From NCBI RefSeq assembly GCF_000092285.1, contig NC_014100.1, forward strand, positions 372,001 to 436,000: a stretch of DNA of 64,000 nt. The letters run 5' to 3'. Source of the stretch: Caulobacter segnis ATCC 21756. GTDB lineage: Bacteria; Pseudomonadota; Alphaproteobacteria; Caulobacterales; Caulobacteraceae. The position numbers and the translations under genes were made by a program. Numbering within the stretch: the stretch's first letter is position 1; each line of letters begins with the position of its first letter. The notes beneath the pieces were generated by a model. It saw nothing but the letters and a program-made list of their open reading frames with translations. It searched no databases and was not told the origin of the DNA. Positions 33,805 to 43,394 of this stretch are shown here, piece by piece.

Positions 33805-34584
33805 ATGCGCCGCGACGTGCTCGATCTCAGGGCTTTCTACGCCGCCCCCCTAGGCCGCGCCGCCCGGACCATGCTCACGCGCAAGGTCGAGGAGGCCTGG
33901 GGCGATACGCGAGGCCTGGACGTGCTGGGTCTCGGCTACGCCACGCCCTTCCTGGACGCGGCCCGGGCCAACGCCCGCCGCGTGGTCGCCGCCATGCCGG
34001 CTCAGCAGGGCGTGGAGGTCTGGCCTCATGGCGGCCGCAACCAGGCCTGCCTGGTCGAGGAAACCGCGCTCCCCCTGCCGAACGCCCTCTTCGACCGCGT
34101 TCTGGCCGTCCACGCCCTGGAAGAGGCCGACGATCCCGCGGCGCTGCTGGCCGAGATCGGGCGGGTCATGGCGCCGACCGGCCGCCTGATCGTCGCGGTC
34201 TCGTCGCGCGACGGCGTCTGGGCGGGCGCGGAGGGAACGCCTTTCGGCCATGGCCGCCCTTACAGCCGAAGCCAGCTGGAAAGCCTGATCCGGGAAGCCG
34301 GCCTCGAACCCGCCGGCTGGACGCGGGCGCTCTATGTCCCGCCCTTCGCCGCGATGTCGGGCTGGGCCGAGGGCTTCGAGCAGGTCGGGGCGCGCCTTTG
34401 GCCGCGGTTCGCCGGGGTGATTCTGATGGAAGCGATCAAGCAGACCTTCGCCGTGAAGCCCCAGGGCCGGAAGGCGCGCGCGCGGGTGTTCGCGCCTGGC
34501 GTCCTGCTGCCCAGCCCCGCCGGTCCGACCCCGGTGCGCCATGGCAAGGGGCGCCCGGCGCCCGTTCATAAGGCGCCAAGCTAG
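33805..34584 (+). CDS. Class I SAM-dependent methyltransferase
   Basis: 259 residues from the ATG at 33805, with GGGAG five bases upstream. Motif I is degenerate (LDVLGLGYATPFLDAA), followed by ALPLPNALFDRVLAVHALE and RVMAPTGRLIVAV, which fit methyltransferase type 11. The C-terminus has VKPQGRKARAR and a Pro-rich tail. This type is often paired with gloB in alphaproteobacteria as here, divergently. Substrate unknown. Confidence 0.85.
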   Translation: MRRDVLDLRAFYAAPLGRAARTMLTRKVEEAWGDTRGLDVLGLGYATPFLDAARANARRVVAAMPAQQGVEVWPHGGRNQACLVEETALPLPNALFDRVLAVHALEEADDPAALLAEIGRVMAPTGRLIVAVSSRDGVWAGAEGTPFGHGRPYSRSQLESLIREAGLEPAGWTRALYVPPFAAMSGWAEGFEQVGARLWPRFAGVILMEAIKQTFAVKPQGRKARARVFAPGVLLPSPAGPTPVRHGKGRPAPVHKAPS

Positions 34585-34669
34585 CCCTGAGCGCGAACGG
34601 GCTTGGAGCCTGGCCTCGGGACGCCTAGCTTGGAGTCGTAACCACCGTCCGTTCGCGGGAGCCGCGCCA

Positions 34670-35014
34670 ATGAAAATGATCGTCGCCGTGATTAAGCCGA
34701 GCCGCCTGGACGCGGTGCTCGAAGCGGTCACCGAGGCGGGAGCGTCGGGCCTGACCGTGACCGAGGTTCGCGGCTACGGTCGCCAGAAGGGCAAGACCGA
34801 GGTCTATCGCGGCGCCGAGTACGAGGTGAAGCTGCTGCCCAAGGTGAAGCTGGAGATCGCCGTCCCGACGGACGTGCTCGAACCGGTGATCGAGGCCCTG
34901 CAACGCACCGCCAACACGGGCAAGATCGGCGACGGCAAGGTCTTCGTCATGGACCTGGAGCAAGCCTTGCGCATTCGCACCGGTGAGCGCGACGCGGCCG
35001 CGATCGCGGGTTAG
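34670..35014 (+). CDS. glnB: PII nitrogen regulatory protein
   Basis: 114 residues. The T-loop contains RGAEYEV with Tyr51, the uridylylation site; the B-loop is TANTGKIGDGKVFV and the C-terminal RIRTGE-D is conserved. PII trimers sense 2-oxoglutarate and ATP/ADP and control nitrogen assimilation. Neither amtB (usual with glnK) nor glnA (usual with glnB) is adjacent, so the paralogue type is uncertain. The next gene encodes a phospholipase D-family enzyme 90 bp downstream. Confidence 0.94.
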   Translation: MKMIVAVIKPSRLDAVLEAVTEAGASGLTVTEVRGYGRQKGKTEVYRGAEYEVKLLPKVKLEIAVPTDVLEPVIEALQRTANTGKIGDGKVFVMDLEQALRIRTGERDAAAIAG

Positions 35015-35104
35015 CCTCGCGGTCGGTTTTGACACGACCTCGCCTTGAAGCGGAGCCATAGCTGGGCTCCGCGCGTTGTCCAGGTTCACGGCGTTCAGGG
35101 CGAC

Positions 35105-36616
35105 ATGGATTCTGCTTCTTCCGTTTTTGAGCTGGGCCAGACCTGCTGGCGGGTCGAGGCCGCCGATCGCGTGGCCCTGCTGATCGACAACGACGAGGCG
35201 TTCGACGCGCTGAAGCCCCTGCTTCTGTCGGCGCGCAAGTCGATCTGGATCCTCGCCTGGGTGTTTGACCCCCTGACGCGCCTGGATCCCGATCGCGTGC
35301 GCAAGAGCCGTGATCCGACCCAAGCCGACCGGATCGGCCTGATCTTGCGTCGGCAGGCGGCGCTGAACCCGGCGCTGGACGTGCGGGTGCTGACCTGGGA
35401 CATGCCGTTTCCGATCGCCGCCTCTCAGCTGTTCGGACCCCATCGCGGGGCGGCCTTTTTCGCGGGCTCGCGCGTCAAGTACCGGCTGGACGCCACCCTG
35501 CCCGCCAGCGCCTGCCATCACCAGAAGGCGGTGATCATCGACGGCGTCACCGCCCTGGTGAGCGGCGGCGACATCGGTGTGGATCGCTGGGACGACTGCC
35601 AACACCTGGACAACAACCCGCTGCGACGCCTGCCGACCGGCCGCCACTATCCGCCGCGGCACGAGGTCTCGATGCTGGTCGACGGCCGCGCCGGCGAGGC
35701 GATGGCGGACCTCTTCATCGACCGCTGGCGCGCCTCTGGCGGCGACGCGATCGAGCGGCCGCCCCGGCCCGACGTGACGCCTTGGCCGGATCATTTGTCT
35801 CCGGACCTTCGCCGGCTACCCGTCGCGGTGGCCCGCACCTCGGCCGAGTGGCGCGGGCGTCCGGAGATCACCGAGTGCCTGCTGCTGCACCTGGCGGCGA
35901 TCCGCAGCGCTCGGCGGCTGATCTATCTGGAAAACCAGTACCTGACCTCGCCGATCATCGTCGAAGCCCTGGCCGAGCGTCTCTTCGAACCGGACGGGCC
36001 CGAGGTCGTCACGATCGGCCCCGCGCGCAGTCCCAGCTATTTCGACCAGATGACCATGGACAGCGCCCGGACGGCGGCGATCAACCGCCTGCGCGAGGTC
36101 GATATCCACCAACGCTTCTCGGCCTTCTCGGCGCACACGCCGAACGGCGGACCGATCATCGTCCATTCCAAGGTCACGATCATCGACGATCGGCTGTTGC
36201 GGATTGGCTCGGCCAATCTGAACAATCGCTCGATCGGTCTCGACAGCGAATGCGATGTGGCGTTCGAAGCGCGCACCGATCTTGAGCGGGAGACGGTGCG
36301 AGGGTTCCTGGGACGGTTGGTCGGGCACTTTATCGACCGCTCGGCGATGGACGTGCTCGACGCCATGGAGCGGGAAGGCGGCCTTGGGGCCGCGATCAAC
36401 GCGCTGGACGTGCGGGGTGGGCCGCCGCGCCGCTTGCGGCCCGCCCCGGCTCGCAAACTGGGCCGCATCCAGAAGTTCATCGCCGACTGGAGCTTGGGCG
36501 ACGCCATCGCGCCCGACGACGCCTGGCGGCCGTGGGGGCGTCGCGCGCGGCTGCGGCGCGACATCGCCCGTCTTACCGCTCCGCCGCCGGAGCCGCCTGA
36601 GCGTCTGCAGCCGTGA
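35105..36616 (+). CDS. Phospholipase D-family protein
   Basis: 503 residues from the ATG at 35105 (AGGG four bases upstream); an upstream TTG at 35045 is also in frame. Two HKD motifs: the first in CHHQKAVIIDG near residue 140 and the second in IVHSKVTIIDDRLLRIGSANLNNRS near 360. It lacks a signal peptide. Such enzymes act as phospholipases or cardiolipin-synthase-like transferases on phosphatidyl groups. It ends with a basic tail and overlaps the convergent EEP gene by 44 bp. Confidence 0.9.
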   Translation: MDSASSVFELGQTCWRVEAADRVALLIDNDEAFDALKPLLLSARKSIWILAWVFDPLTRLDPDRVRKSRDPTQADRIGLILRRQAALNPALDVRVLTWDMPFPIAASQLFGPHRGAAFFAGSRVKYRLDATLPASACHHQKAVIIDGVTALVSGGDIGVDRWDDCQHLDNNPLRRLPTGRHYPPRHEVSMLVDGRAGEAMADLFIDRWRASGGDAIERPPRPDVTPWPDHLSPDLRRLPVAVARTSAEWRGRPEITECLLLHLAAIRSARRLIYLENQYLTSPIIVEALAERLFEPDGPEVVTIGPARSPSYFDQMTMDSARTAAINRLREVDIHQRFSAFSAHTPNGGPIIVHSKVTIIDDRLLRIGSANLNNRSIGLDSECDVAFEARTDLERETVRGFLGRLVGHFIDRSAMDVLDAMEREGGLGAAINALDVRGGPPRRLRPAPARKLGRIQKFIADWSLGDAIAPDDAWRPWGRRARLRRDIARLTAPPPEPPERLQP

Positions 36617-37352
36617 CCTCGAGGTCGACCACCAGCGGCAGGTGGTCCGAGGCGATCCGGGCTCTGGCGTCGTAGGGCGAGCGCACGCCCCGCGTCTCCA
36701 GGCCCTTCGTCAAGAAGACGTGGTCGATGCGCATGAACGGGAAGCTCGACGGGAAGGTCGCGGTCGCCGGGCGTGGCCAGGCGGGCGAGGGCGCCTGGGC
36801 GTCGCGAAGAGCCGTGCGCAGCATCCGGTAGGTCGCCGAATAGGGCGTGGCGTTGAAGTCGCCCAGCACGACGCCGGGCGCGACCCAGCGATCGTCACCC
36901 ATCCAGTCCGGTCCCAGAAGGGCCGCCGCCTGCCGCTTCTGCTCCTGCGGCACGAGGCCCAGGTGCGTGTTGATGATCTGGACCTTGGTTCCGCCGACCT
37001 CGACCTCGATCCAAAGCGCGCCGCGCGGCTCGAGGCCCGGCACGCGGCGATAGAGCGGCAGGCCCTTGGCCTTGATCCGACGTTCGGGCAGGGCGGTGAG
37101 AATGGCGTCCCCGTAGAGCTCTTCCTCCACGGCCATGGCCGGGTGGAAATGGAAGCTCATCTTCAGGAGTTCGGCCAGGCGATGGGCCTGATCCACGCCG
37201 CGCGTGCGGGCGCGACGGACGTCCAGCTCTTGCAGGGCGACCACGTCGGGGCGTTCGGCGGCGATCACCTCGGCCACACGCTCGACATCGAGCTTGCGGT
37301 CGGCGCCCACGCAGCGGTGGACGTTGTACGTCATGAGACGAAGGGTCTTCAT
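36573..37352 (-). CDS. Endonuclease/exonuclease/phosphatase (EEP) family protein
   Basis: 259 residues from the ATG at 37352. EEP landmarks: MTYNVHRCVG near the start, VALQELD (metal-binding Glu), INTHLGL, VLGDFNATP (catalytic Asp/Asn) and IASDHLPLV (His). It is likely a Mg-dependent phosphodiesterase of DNase I-like fold. Its start overlaps the metW stop as ATGA, so it is translated with the methionine genes metX and metW. It converges on the phospholipase D-family gene. Confidence 0.88.
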   Translation of the reverse strand: MKTLRLMTYNVHRCVGADRKLDVERVAEVIAAERPDVVALQELDVRRARTRGVDQAHRLAELLKMSFHFHPAMAVEEELYGDAILTALPERRIKAKGLPLYRRVPGLEPRGALWIEVEVGGTKVQIINTHLGLVPQEQKRQAAALLGPDWMGDDRWVAPGVVLGDFNATPYSATYRMLRTALRDAQAPSPAWPRPATATFPSSFPFMRIDHVFLTKGLETRGVRSPYDARARIASDHLPLVVDLEVTAADAQAAPAAER

Positions 37353-38011
37353 CCGTCGAAGAGATCGCCCGAGCCGGGCGAAGGTTCCCGCACCGCGGGC
37401 CCGCCGTTGCGGCTGAGCATGAAGAGGCAGCTTTCGGCCCGCCAGTTCTCGACCGCCTTCGTCGGATCGATCGGCCGCGCCGGACCCTTTCCGGCGAAGG
37501 CCGCGCAGGCGTCGACGCGCAGGTTCAGGTCCTCGGTCAGGGCCATGAAGTCGGCAAGGGTGCAGAGATGGATGTTCGGCGTCGACCACCAGGGCAGGGG
37601 CAGGGCCTTGGTCTCGGGCATGCGGCCCCGGCTCAGCAGCGACCAGCGCACTCGCCAGTGGCCGAAGTTCGGGAACGAGACGATGGCCCGCTCGGCGATG
37701 CGCAGCAGTTCATTGAGGACGTGGCGCGGGTTGCGCGTGGCCTGCAGGGTCTGGGACAGCACCGCGTAGTCGAAACTGCGGTCGGGGAAGTGGTCCAGGT
37801 CCAGGTCGGCGTCACCCTGCACCACCGAAAGCCCTCTCGCCATGCAGGCGGCGACGCCGCTGGCGCTGAGCTCCAGGCCCCGGCCGTCGATCTGCTTTTC
37901 ATGGGCCAGCAGGTCCAGCAACGCGCCCTCGCCGCAGCCGACGTCCAGCACGCGCGAGCCCGGGCGCACCAGGCGCAGGATTTCGCGGAAGTCTTCGCGG
38001 ATGAATGTCAC
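37349..38011 (-). CDS. metW: Methionine biosynthesis protein MetW
   Basis: 220 residues from a GTG at 38011, which overlaps the metX stop as GTGA. Motif I is [16 protein letters not shown]; further motifs are [24 protein letters not shown] and [11 protein letters not shown], all characteristic of MetW. It is a methyltransferase-fold protein required together with MetX for homoserine acylation in several proteobacteria. The operon order metX-metW is standard; the attached EEP gene is less common. Confidence 0.93.
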   Translation of the reverse strand: MTFIREDFREILRLVRPGSRVLDVGCGEGALLDLLAHEKQIDGRGLELSASGVAACMARGLSVVQGDADLDLDHFPDRSFDYAVLSQTLQATRNPRHVLNELLRIAERAIVSFPNFGHWRVRWSLLSRGRMPETKALPLPWWSTPNIHLCTLADFMALTEDLNLRVDACAAFAGKGPARPIDPTKAVENWRAESCLFMLSRNGGPAVREPSPGSGDLFDG

Positions 38012-39156
38012 GCCAGCCCCCGATCGCGTTCCGCCGAGCTCAGGAACCCGGCCAGCGCCGAGTCCATCACCGGCTCGTCCAGCAGGAAGGCGTCGTGGCC
38101 CTTGTCGCTCTCGATCTCGACGAAGGCCGCCTTGGCGCCCGCGGCGGTCAGGGCGCGCACGAGGTGCCGGCTCTCGGCGGTCGGATAGAGCCAGTCGCTG
38201 GTGAAGCTCAGCACGCAGAACCGCACGTTCCGCGCCCCGGTGAAGGCCTTGGCCAGCACCCCGCCATGGGCGGCGGCGATGTCGAAATAGTCGGTGGCCC
38301 GCGTGATGTAGAGGTAGCTGTTGGCGTCGAAGCGATCCACGAAGCTGGCCCCCTGGTGGCGCAGGTAGCTCTCGACCTGGAAGTCGGCGTCGAAGCCCCA
38401 GGACAGCCCATCGCGCTTCAGTTCGCGGCCGAACTTCCGCTGCAGGGCGGGCTCGGACAGATAGGTGATGTGCGCGGCCATCCGCGCCACGGCCAGGCCC
38501 TTGCCGGGCTGCACGCCGTGCTCGGCATAGGCGCCGCCGCGCCAGTCGGGGTCGGCCATGATCGCCTGGCGGCCCACCTCGTGGAAGGCGATGTTCTGGG
38601 CCGAGTGACGCGAGGCCGAGGCCAGGATCACGGCGCTGAACAGGCGCTCGGGATGGTCGACGGCCCACTGCTGGGCCTGCATGCCGCCCATCGAGCCGCC
38701 GATCACGGCGAACAGGGTCTCGATGCCCAGCGCCTTCACCAGCATGGCCTGCGCACGAACCATGTCGGCGATGGTGATCACCGGGAACGACAGGCCATAG
38801 GCCTTGCCGGTCGCCGGGTTGATCGAGGCTGGGCCGGTCGAGCCCATGCAGCCGCCGATCACGTTCGAGCAGATGATGAAGTGCTTCTGCGGGTCCAGCG
38901 GCTTGCCGGGGCCTATCATCCGCAGCCACCAGCCGGGCTTGCCCGTCGTCGGGTGCGGCGAGGCCACGAACTGGTCGCCGGTCAGGGCGTGACAGATCAG
39001 GATGGCGTTGGACTTGTCGGCGTTGAGCTGGCCATAGGTCTGGTAGCCGATCTCGAGCCCTTCGAGCACGGCGCCGGAATCCAGTCGTAGCGGTTCGTTC
39101 TCAGGAAACCGCCAGGTTCCTCCGCCGGCGGGCGTGATCAGATCGAGCGCAGCCAT
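38008..39156 (-). CDS. metX: Homoserine O-acyltransferase
   Basis: 382 residues of alpha/beta-hydrolase fold. The nucleophile elbow is IGGSMGGMQ near residue 150, preceded by [10 protein letters not shown] and GCMGSTGP; the catalytic Asp and His are in FTSDWLYP and KGHDAFLL. It acylates homoserine (acetyl- or succinyl-CoA donor) for methionine synthesis by direct sulfhydrylation or cystathionine. First gene of metX-metW-EEP. A TTGACA lies about 30 bases upstream of the start (minus strand, forward positions 39185-39190). Confidence 0.94.
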   Translation of the reverse strand: MAALDLITPAGGGTWRFPENEPLRLDSGAVLEGLEIGYQTYGQLNADKSNAILICHALTGDQFVASPHPTTGKPGWWLRMIGPGKPLDPQKHFIICSNVIGGCMGSTGPASINPATGKAYGLSFPVITIADMVRAQAMLVKALGIETLFAVIGGSMGGMQAQQWAVDHPERLFSAVILASASRHSAQNIAFHEVGRQAIMADPDWRGGAYAEHGVQPGKGLAVARMAAHITYLSEPALQRKFGRELKRDGLSWGFDADFQVESYLRHQGASFVDRFDANSYLYITRATDYFDIAAAHGGVLAKAFTGARNVRFCVLSFTSDWLYPTAESRHLVRALTAAGAKAAFVEIESDKGHDAFLLDEPVMDSALAGFLSSAERDRGLA

Positions 39157-39234
39157 GCCGCCTTGGAGCGCTTGACGAAGAAGGTGTCAACCGCCCGCTT
39201 CCTGCCAGGCCAAGGTGCGGCTATGGAGGACGCC

Positions 39235-39750
39235 ATGGACCGACTGATCCTGATGCGTCACGGCAAGGCCGAACGGCATGCCCAGAACGGGGGCGACTTC
39301 GAGCGCGCGCTGGTCGACAGCGGCCGCGTCGACGCCGCCGTCATGGGCCGTGTGCTGGCCGACACCGGTGTCGCGCCCGACCTTATGCTGGTGTCTTCCG
39401 CGCGTCGGACGCGCGAGACCGCCGAGCAGGTGCTGACGGCGCACGATCAGAGGGCGCGCGTGGAGCATCTGCGCGATCTCTATCACGCCGATCCGGAAGA
39501 CATCCTTCAGGCCCTGGACGATCATGGCGACGGCGCCGGGACGGTCATGGTTGTGGGGCATAACCCCGGCCTGCACGAGTTGGCGCTGCGCCTCGCCGTG
39601 CAAGGCGGCGCCTCGCCGATCCAGACCAATCGGCTGCGGGGCCGCTTCCCGACGGCCACGGTGGTGGTCTTCGGTTGGAATGGCCAGGGCGCGCCGGTGT
39701 TGGAGCACCTTTTCTACGCTCACGAGAACGGCGGGGCCGGCGGCGAATGA
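39235..39750 (+). CDS. sixA: Histidine phosphatase SixA-like protein
   Basis: 171 residues from the ATG at 39235, which has GGAGGA at good spacing; upstream in-frame ATG at 39223 is less likely. LILMRHGKAERH (RHG motif) is at the N-terminus, SSARRTRETAEQ in the middle and VVGHNPGLHELAL (second catalytic His) later. SixA dephosphorylates phosphohistidine in phosphotransfer proteins. It heads a six-gene run (DUF952, pyrD, TVP38, histidine kinase, small protein). The kinase in the same operon makes a phosphohistidine role attractive but unproven. Confidence 0.88.
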   Translation: MDRLILMRHGKAERHAQNGGDFERALVDSGRVDAAVMGRVLADTGVAPDLMLVSSARRTRETAEQVLTAHDQRARVEHLRDLYHADPEDILQALDDHGDGAGTVMVVGHNPGLHELALRLAVQGGASPIQTNRLRGRFPTATVVVFGWNGQGAPVLEHLFYAHENGGAGGE

Positions 39751-40091
39751 CCCTGATCTACAAGATCCTGTCCCGGGCGGAGTGGGCGAGCGCCCAGGCC
39801 GCCGGGCGCTTCGACGGCTCGGCGGTCGATCTGGCCGACGGCTTCATCCACCTCTCCGCCGCCGACCAGGCCCAGGAGACCGCCGCCAAGTGGTTCAGCG
39901 GACAGGCCGATCTCGTCCTGCTGGGCGTCGAGGCCGAGGGGCTGGGCGAGGCGCTGAAGTGGGAGGCTTCGCGCGGCGGAGCCTTGTTTCCGCACCTCTA
40001 TCGCCCGCTGCTGACCCACGAGGTCGTCAGCCAGCGAGAGCTTGAATTGGACGCCGACGGCGTGCCGCAACTGGGCGTTCTATCCGCATGA
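39747..40091 (+). CDS. DUF952 family protein
   Basis: 114 residues. IYKILSRAEWASAQAAGRFDGSAVDLADGFIHLSAADQ and the C-terminal FPHLYRPL match DUF952, a small glutathione-S-transferase-like or beta-rich family without a known activity. It overlaps sixA and pyrD by ATGA at both ends, so it is translationally coupled. Confidence 0.85.
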   Translation: MTLIYKILSRAEWASAQAAGRFDGSAVDLADGFIHLSAADQAQETAAKWFSGQADLVLLGVEAEGLGEALKWEASRGGALFPHLYRPLLTHEVVSQRELELDADGVPQLGVLSA

Positions 40092-41146
40092 GCCTTCACG
40101 ACGTCGCCGCCCGCGCCCTGCACGCCTTCGACCCCGAGGACGCGCACGGCCTGGCCATCCGAGGGCTGAAGCTGGGGCTGGGACCGCGCGACGTGGGTCC
40201 TGACGATCCGATCCTCGCCTTCCAGCTGGCGGGTCTGTCGCTGCCCAACTGCGTCGGCTTGGCGGCCGGCTTCGACAAGAACGCCGAGGTTCCCGACGCC
40301 ATGCTGGCCGCCGGCTTCGGCTTCGTCGAGGCGGGCACCGTCACGCCGCTGGCCCAAGCCGGCAATCCGCGCCCGCGCCTGTTCCGCCTGACCGAGGACC
40401 AGGCGGTGATCAACCGCATGGGCTTCAACAACGGCGGCCTGGAGCCGTTCGCGCGCCGCCTGTCCGCCCGCAAGGGGCGGGGCGGCCTGGTGGGCGCCAA
40501 TATCGGGGCGAACAAGGACGCGACCGACCGCATCCAGGACTACGTCACGGGCCTCACGCGCCTGTGGGGTCTCTCGGACTATTTCACCGCCAACATCTCC
40601 TCGCCCAACACCCCGGGCCTGCGCGCCCTGCAGACCAAGGCGGCTTTGGAGGAGTTGCTAGGCCGTCTCGCCGAGGCCCGCGCGACCCTGAAGGCGCAGT
40701 CCGGCCGCGACTACCCGATCTTCCTGAAGGTCGCGCCGGATCTCGAGGACGGCGAGGTCGAGGCGATCGTCGAGACCGTGGTCGGCGCGAGCCTCGATGC
40801 GATCATCGTCAGCAACACCACCATCGCCCGGCCGGACACCCTGAAATCGCCGCTGGCCGGAGAGAGCGGCGGCCTGTCGGGGGCGCCTTTGCTTGAGGCC
40901 TCGACGGCGGTGCTTAAGCGCTTCCACGCCGCCGCCGGGGGGCGCGTGGCGCTGATCGGCGCGGGCGGGATCGCCAGCGGCGCCGACGCCTACGCCAAGA
41001 TCCGCGCGGGCGCCCAGGCCGTGCAGCTCTATTCGGCGCTCGTCTACGGCGGACCTGGCCTCGTCGTCCGGATCAAGCGCGAGCTGGCCGCACGCCTGCG
41101 GGCCGACGGTTTCGCGGCCGTTCAGGACGCGGTCGGCGCGGCATGA
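40088..41146 (+). CDS. pyrD: Dihydroorotate dehydrogenase (quinone), class 2
   Basis: 352 residues. The FMN barrel has GLAAGFDKNAEVPDAML near residue 60, FVEAGTVTPLAQAGNPRPRLFRL, ANISSPNTPGLRALQ, FLKVAPDLED and GAGGIASG. The N-terminal helices before the barrel (residues 1-45) are those that bind the membrane in class 2 enzymes, which pass electrons to ubiquinone. Overlaps DUF952 and TVP38 genes by ATGA on both sides. Dihydroorotase (pyrC) lies 36 kb away. Confidence 0.95.
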   Translation: MSLHDVAARALHAFDPEDAHGLAIRGLKLGLGPRDVGPDDPILAFQLAGLSLPNCVGLAAGFDKNAEVPDAMLAAGFGFVEAGTVTPLAQAGNPRPRLFRLTEDQAVINRMGFNNGGLEPFARRLSARKGRGGLVGANIGANKDATDRIQDYVTGLTRLWGLSDYFTANISSPNTPGLRALQTKAALEELLGRLAEARATLKAQSGRDYPIFLKVAPDLEDGEVEAIVETVVGASLDAIIVSNTTIARPDTLKSPLAGESGGLSGAPLLEASTAVLKRFHAAAGGRVALIGAGGIASGADAYAKIRAGAQAVQLYSALVYGGPGLVVRIKRELAARLRADGFAAVQDAVGAA

Positions 41147-41880
41147 CGCGCGAGCGGGTCCTGACGCTTCTGCGCCGTTTCGGGCCCTTGGCGCTGATCG
41201 TCGTCTTGTTCGTCGCGGCCTTCGCCACGGGTCTGGCGGACCACATCTCGCTGGAGGAGTTGCGGGCGCGCGGTTCGGCGCTGCAGGCCTTCGCCCGCGA
41301 AAAGCCCCTTCTGTGCGTGGCGATCTACCTGGCGATCTATGTCAGCTCGGTGGCCATTTCGTTGCCGGGCGCGTTGATCCTGTCGCTGACCGGCGGCTTC
41401 CTGTTTGGTCCGATCGGCGGCGGTTTCGCGGCCGTGACCGGCGCCACGGGCGGCTCGACCATCACCTATCTCGTCTTCCGCACCGCGTTCGGCGCCATGC
41501 TGCGCAAGAAGCCGACCGCGTTCCTGGCCAGGGTCGAGGCGGGCTTCAAAGGCGATGCGTTCAACTATCTGCTGACCCTGCGGCTGATCCCCGCGTTTCC
41601 TCTTCTGGTGGTCAATGTCGCGGCAGGCGTGATGGGCATTCGGGCCCGTATCTTCATTCTGGCTTCGGTGTTGGGCATGATTCCCAGCTCTTTCGTTTAC
41701 GCCGGGATCGGGGCGGGGTTGGGCCACATCTTCGCCAAGGGCGGGCCGGTGACGCTGGAGACCCTGTTCTCGCCGCGCATCTATCTGCCCATCATCGGCA
41801 TGGGCGTGCTGGCCTTTCTCCCGCCGTTGTGGCGCCATTGGCGCAACGGGCGCGACGTCGCGCCGTTGGACGAGAAGTAG
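41143..41880 (+). CDS. TVP38/TMEM64 family membrane protein
   Basis: 245 residues, inner membrane. Several helices, with the DedA/VTT-like signature SLPGALILSLTGGFLFGPIGG near residue 80 and RLIPAFPLLVVNVAAG later. Members may act in lipid scrambling or membrane homeostasis. It is coupled to pyrD by ATGA overlap and precedes the histidine kinase by 9 bp. Confidence 0.88.
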   Translation: MTRERVLTLLRRFGPLALIVVLFVAAFATGLADHISLEELRARGSALQAFAREKPLLCVAIYLAIYVSSVAISLPGALILSLTGGFLFGPIGGGFAAVTGATGGSTITYLVFRTAFGAMLRKKPTAFLARVEAGFKGDAFNYLLTLRLIPAFPLLVVNVAAGVMGIRARIFILASVLGMIPSSFVYAGIGAGLGHIFAKGGPVTLETLFSPRIYLPIIGMGVLAFLPPLWRHWRNGRDVAPLDEK

Positions 41881-41889
41881 TCGCCCCGG

Positions 41890-43383
41890 ATGGTCGAAAC
41901 GGGTTCGCCGTCAGAGACTGAGACCTCCCCGCCCCGGAAACGTTTTCCGTGGCCCGGCGGCCTGTCGGCGCGCCTGCTGCTGTTCACCTTGGTGGTCGTC
42001 GCGTTCGGCGGCCTGCTGATCCTGCCGCCCGCTCTGGCGTCCTATGAGGAACAGTGGCTGCTGGACCGCGTCCGGGCGGGAGAACTGGCCTCGACCATCG
42101 CCGAGTCCGATCCGGAGCTTCGGGTCAGCGACGCCGTCGCCAACCAGATGTTCGACCAAGCAGGCGCGGTGACCGTCGCCGTGCAGGTCGACGGCGCCCG
42201 CCGCCTCGTGCTGCCGCCCAAGCAACCGTTCGAGAACACCCCCTATCTCGTCGACCTGCGTCGCCAGAACCCCGGCTCCTGGCTGGCAGCGCCGTTCTTC
42301 ACCCTGACCAGCCCCAAGGGCAGCATGGTCCGCGTGATGGCCGAGCCGCGCTATCGCAAGGCCGAGTTCGTCGAGGTGGTGTTGCCCGACGCGCCGCTCA
42401 AGGCCAAGCTGGTGGGCCAGCTGTGGCAACTGGCCGGCGTGACCCTGTTCGTCGCCAGCCTGGCGGGGCTGCTGGTCTACGCCTTCCTGAACATCTTTCT
42501 GGTCCGTCCGATGCAGCGCATCACCCGCGCGATGGAGGCCTTCCGGGGCGATCCGGACGACCCGGCCGCGCGCCTTGTTCCCTCCAACCGCCGCGACGAG
42601 ATCGGTCGCGCCGAGCTGGAGCTGGATCGGATGCAGGCCGATCTCTTGGCCGCCCTGGCGTCGAAGGCGCGTCTCGCCGCGTTGGGCGAAGCGGTGGCCA
42701 AGATCAATCACGACCTGCGCAACATGCTGACCAGCGCCCAGATGGCCTCCGACCGCCTGGCCGCTCTGGGCGATCCCAAGGTGGCCCAGGCCCTGCCGCG
42801 CCTGGAGCGCGCGCTGGACCGCGCCATCACCCTGGCCTCGGACGTCATGGCCTACGGCAAGTCCAAGGAGCCCGCGCCGGTGGTGCGGCCGACGGCTCTG
42901 CGGCCCGCGCTGGACATGGCCGCCGAGGACGCGGGCCTGACGGCCAAGGGCGTGGCGCTTGAGACCGTCATCGATCCGCGCGAGCAGGTTTTGGCCGACC
43001 CGGATCAGCTGCATCGCATCCTCACGAACCTGCTGCGCAACGCCCGCGAGGCGATCGAGGGCGCGCCAGATCGCGGCGGCAAGGGCAAGGTCTTCGTGGA
43101 GTTGCGCCGTGTCGACGGCGCCAGTGTGCTGCGCCTTTCCGACGACGGTCCCGGCGTCCCCGAACGCGCGCGCGCGAACCTATTCCAGCCGTTCGTGGGC
43201 TCGGCGCGGCGCGGGGGGACCGGCCTGGGCCTGGCCATCGCGCGCGAGCTGGCCCAGGGCCATGGCGGTGACCTTGTGCTCATTGAAACCGGACCGGGCG
43301 GTTCGGTGTTCGATCTTACGCTGGCCGGCGTTCCCGACCCGCTGCCCGAACCGGGCGGCCGCGCCGACGCCTCGGCCGACTAG
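41890..43383 (+). CDS. Orphan sensor histidine kinase
   Basis: 497 residues. TM1 is at about 20-45 and TM2 at 178-200, enclosing a roughly 130-residue periplasmic domain; a HAMP segment follows (FLVRPMQRITRAMEAF). The dimerisation/phosphoacceptor region has KINHDLRNMLTSAQMASDRL, with N in place of the usual TP after the His. The ATPase domain has N-box LLRNAREAIEG, SDDGPGVPE and GGTGLGLAIAREL. No response regulator lies beside it; the sixA phosphatase is four genes upstream in the same operon. Ligand unknown. Confidence 0.88.
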   Translation: MVETGSPSETETSPPRKRFPWPGGLSARLLLFTLVVVAFGGLLILPPALASYEEQWLLDRVRAGELASTIAESDPELRVSDAVANQMFDQAGAVTVAVQVDGARRLVLPPKQPFENTPYLVDLRRQNPGSWLAAPFFTLTSPKGSMVRVMAEPRYRKAEFVEVVLPDAPLKAKLVGQLWQLAGVTLFVASLAGLLVYAFLNIFLVRPMQRITRAMEAFRGDPDDPAARLVPSNRRDEIGRAELELDRMQADLLAALASKARLAALGEAVAKINHDLRNMLTSAQMASDRLAALGDPKVAQALPRLERALDRAITLASDVMAYGKSKEPAPVVRPTALRPALDMAAEDAGLTAKGVALETVIDPREQVLADPDQLHRILTNLLRNAREAIEGAPDRGGKGKVFVELRRVDGASVLRLSDDGPGVPERARANLFQPFVGSARRGGTGLGLAIARELAQGHGGDLVLIETGPGGSVFDLTLAGVPDPLPEPGGRADASAD

Positions 43384-43394
43384 GAGATCTTGCG

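Noticed and set aside
39157..39234. Possible SAM-II-type riboswitch before metX
   Set aside because: None of the conserved riboswitch core sequence is present in the short spacer; only a TTGACA promoter-like element is seen.
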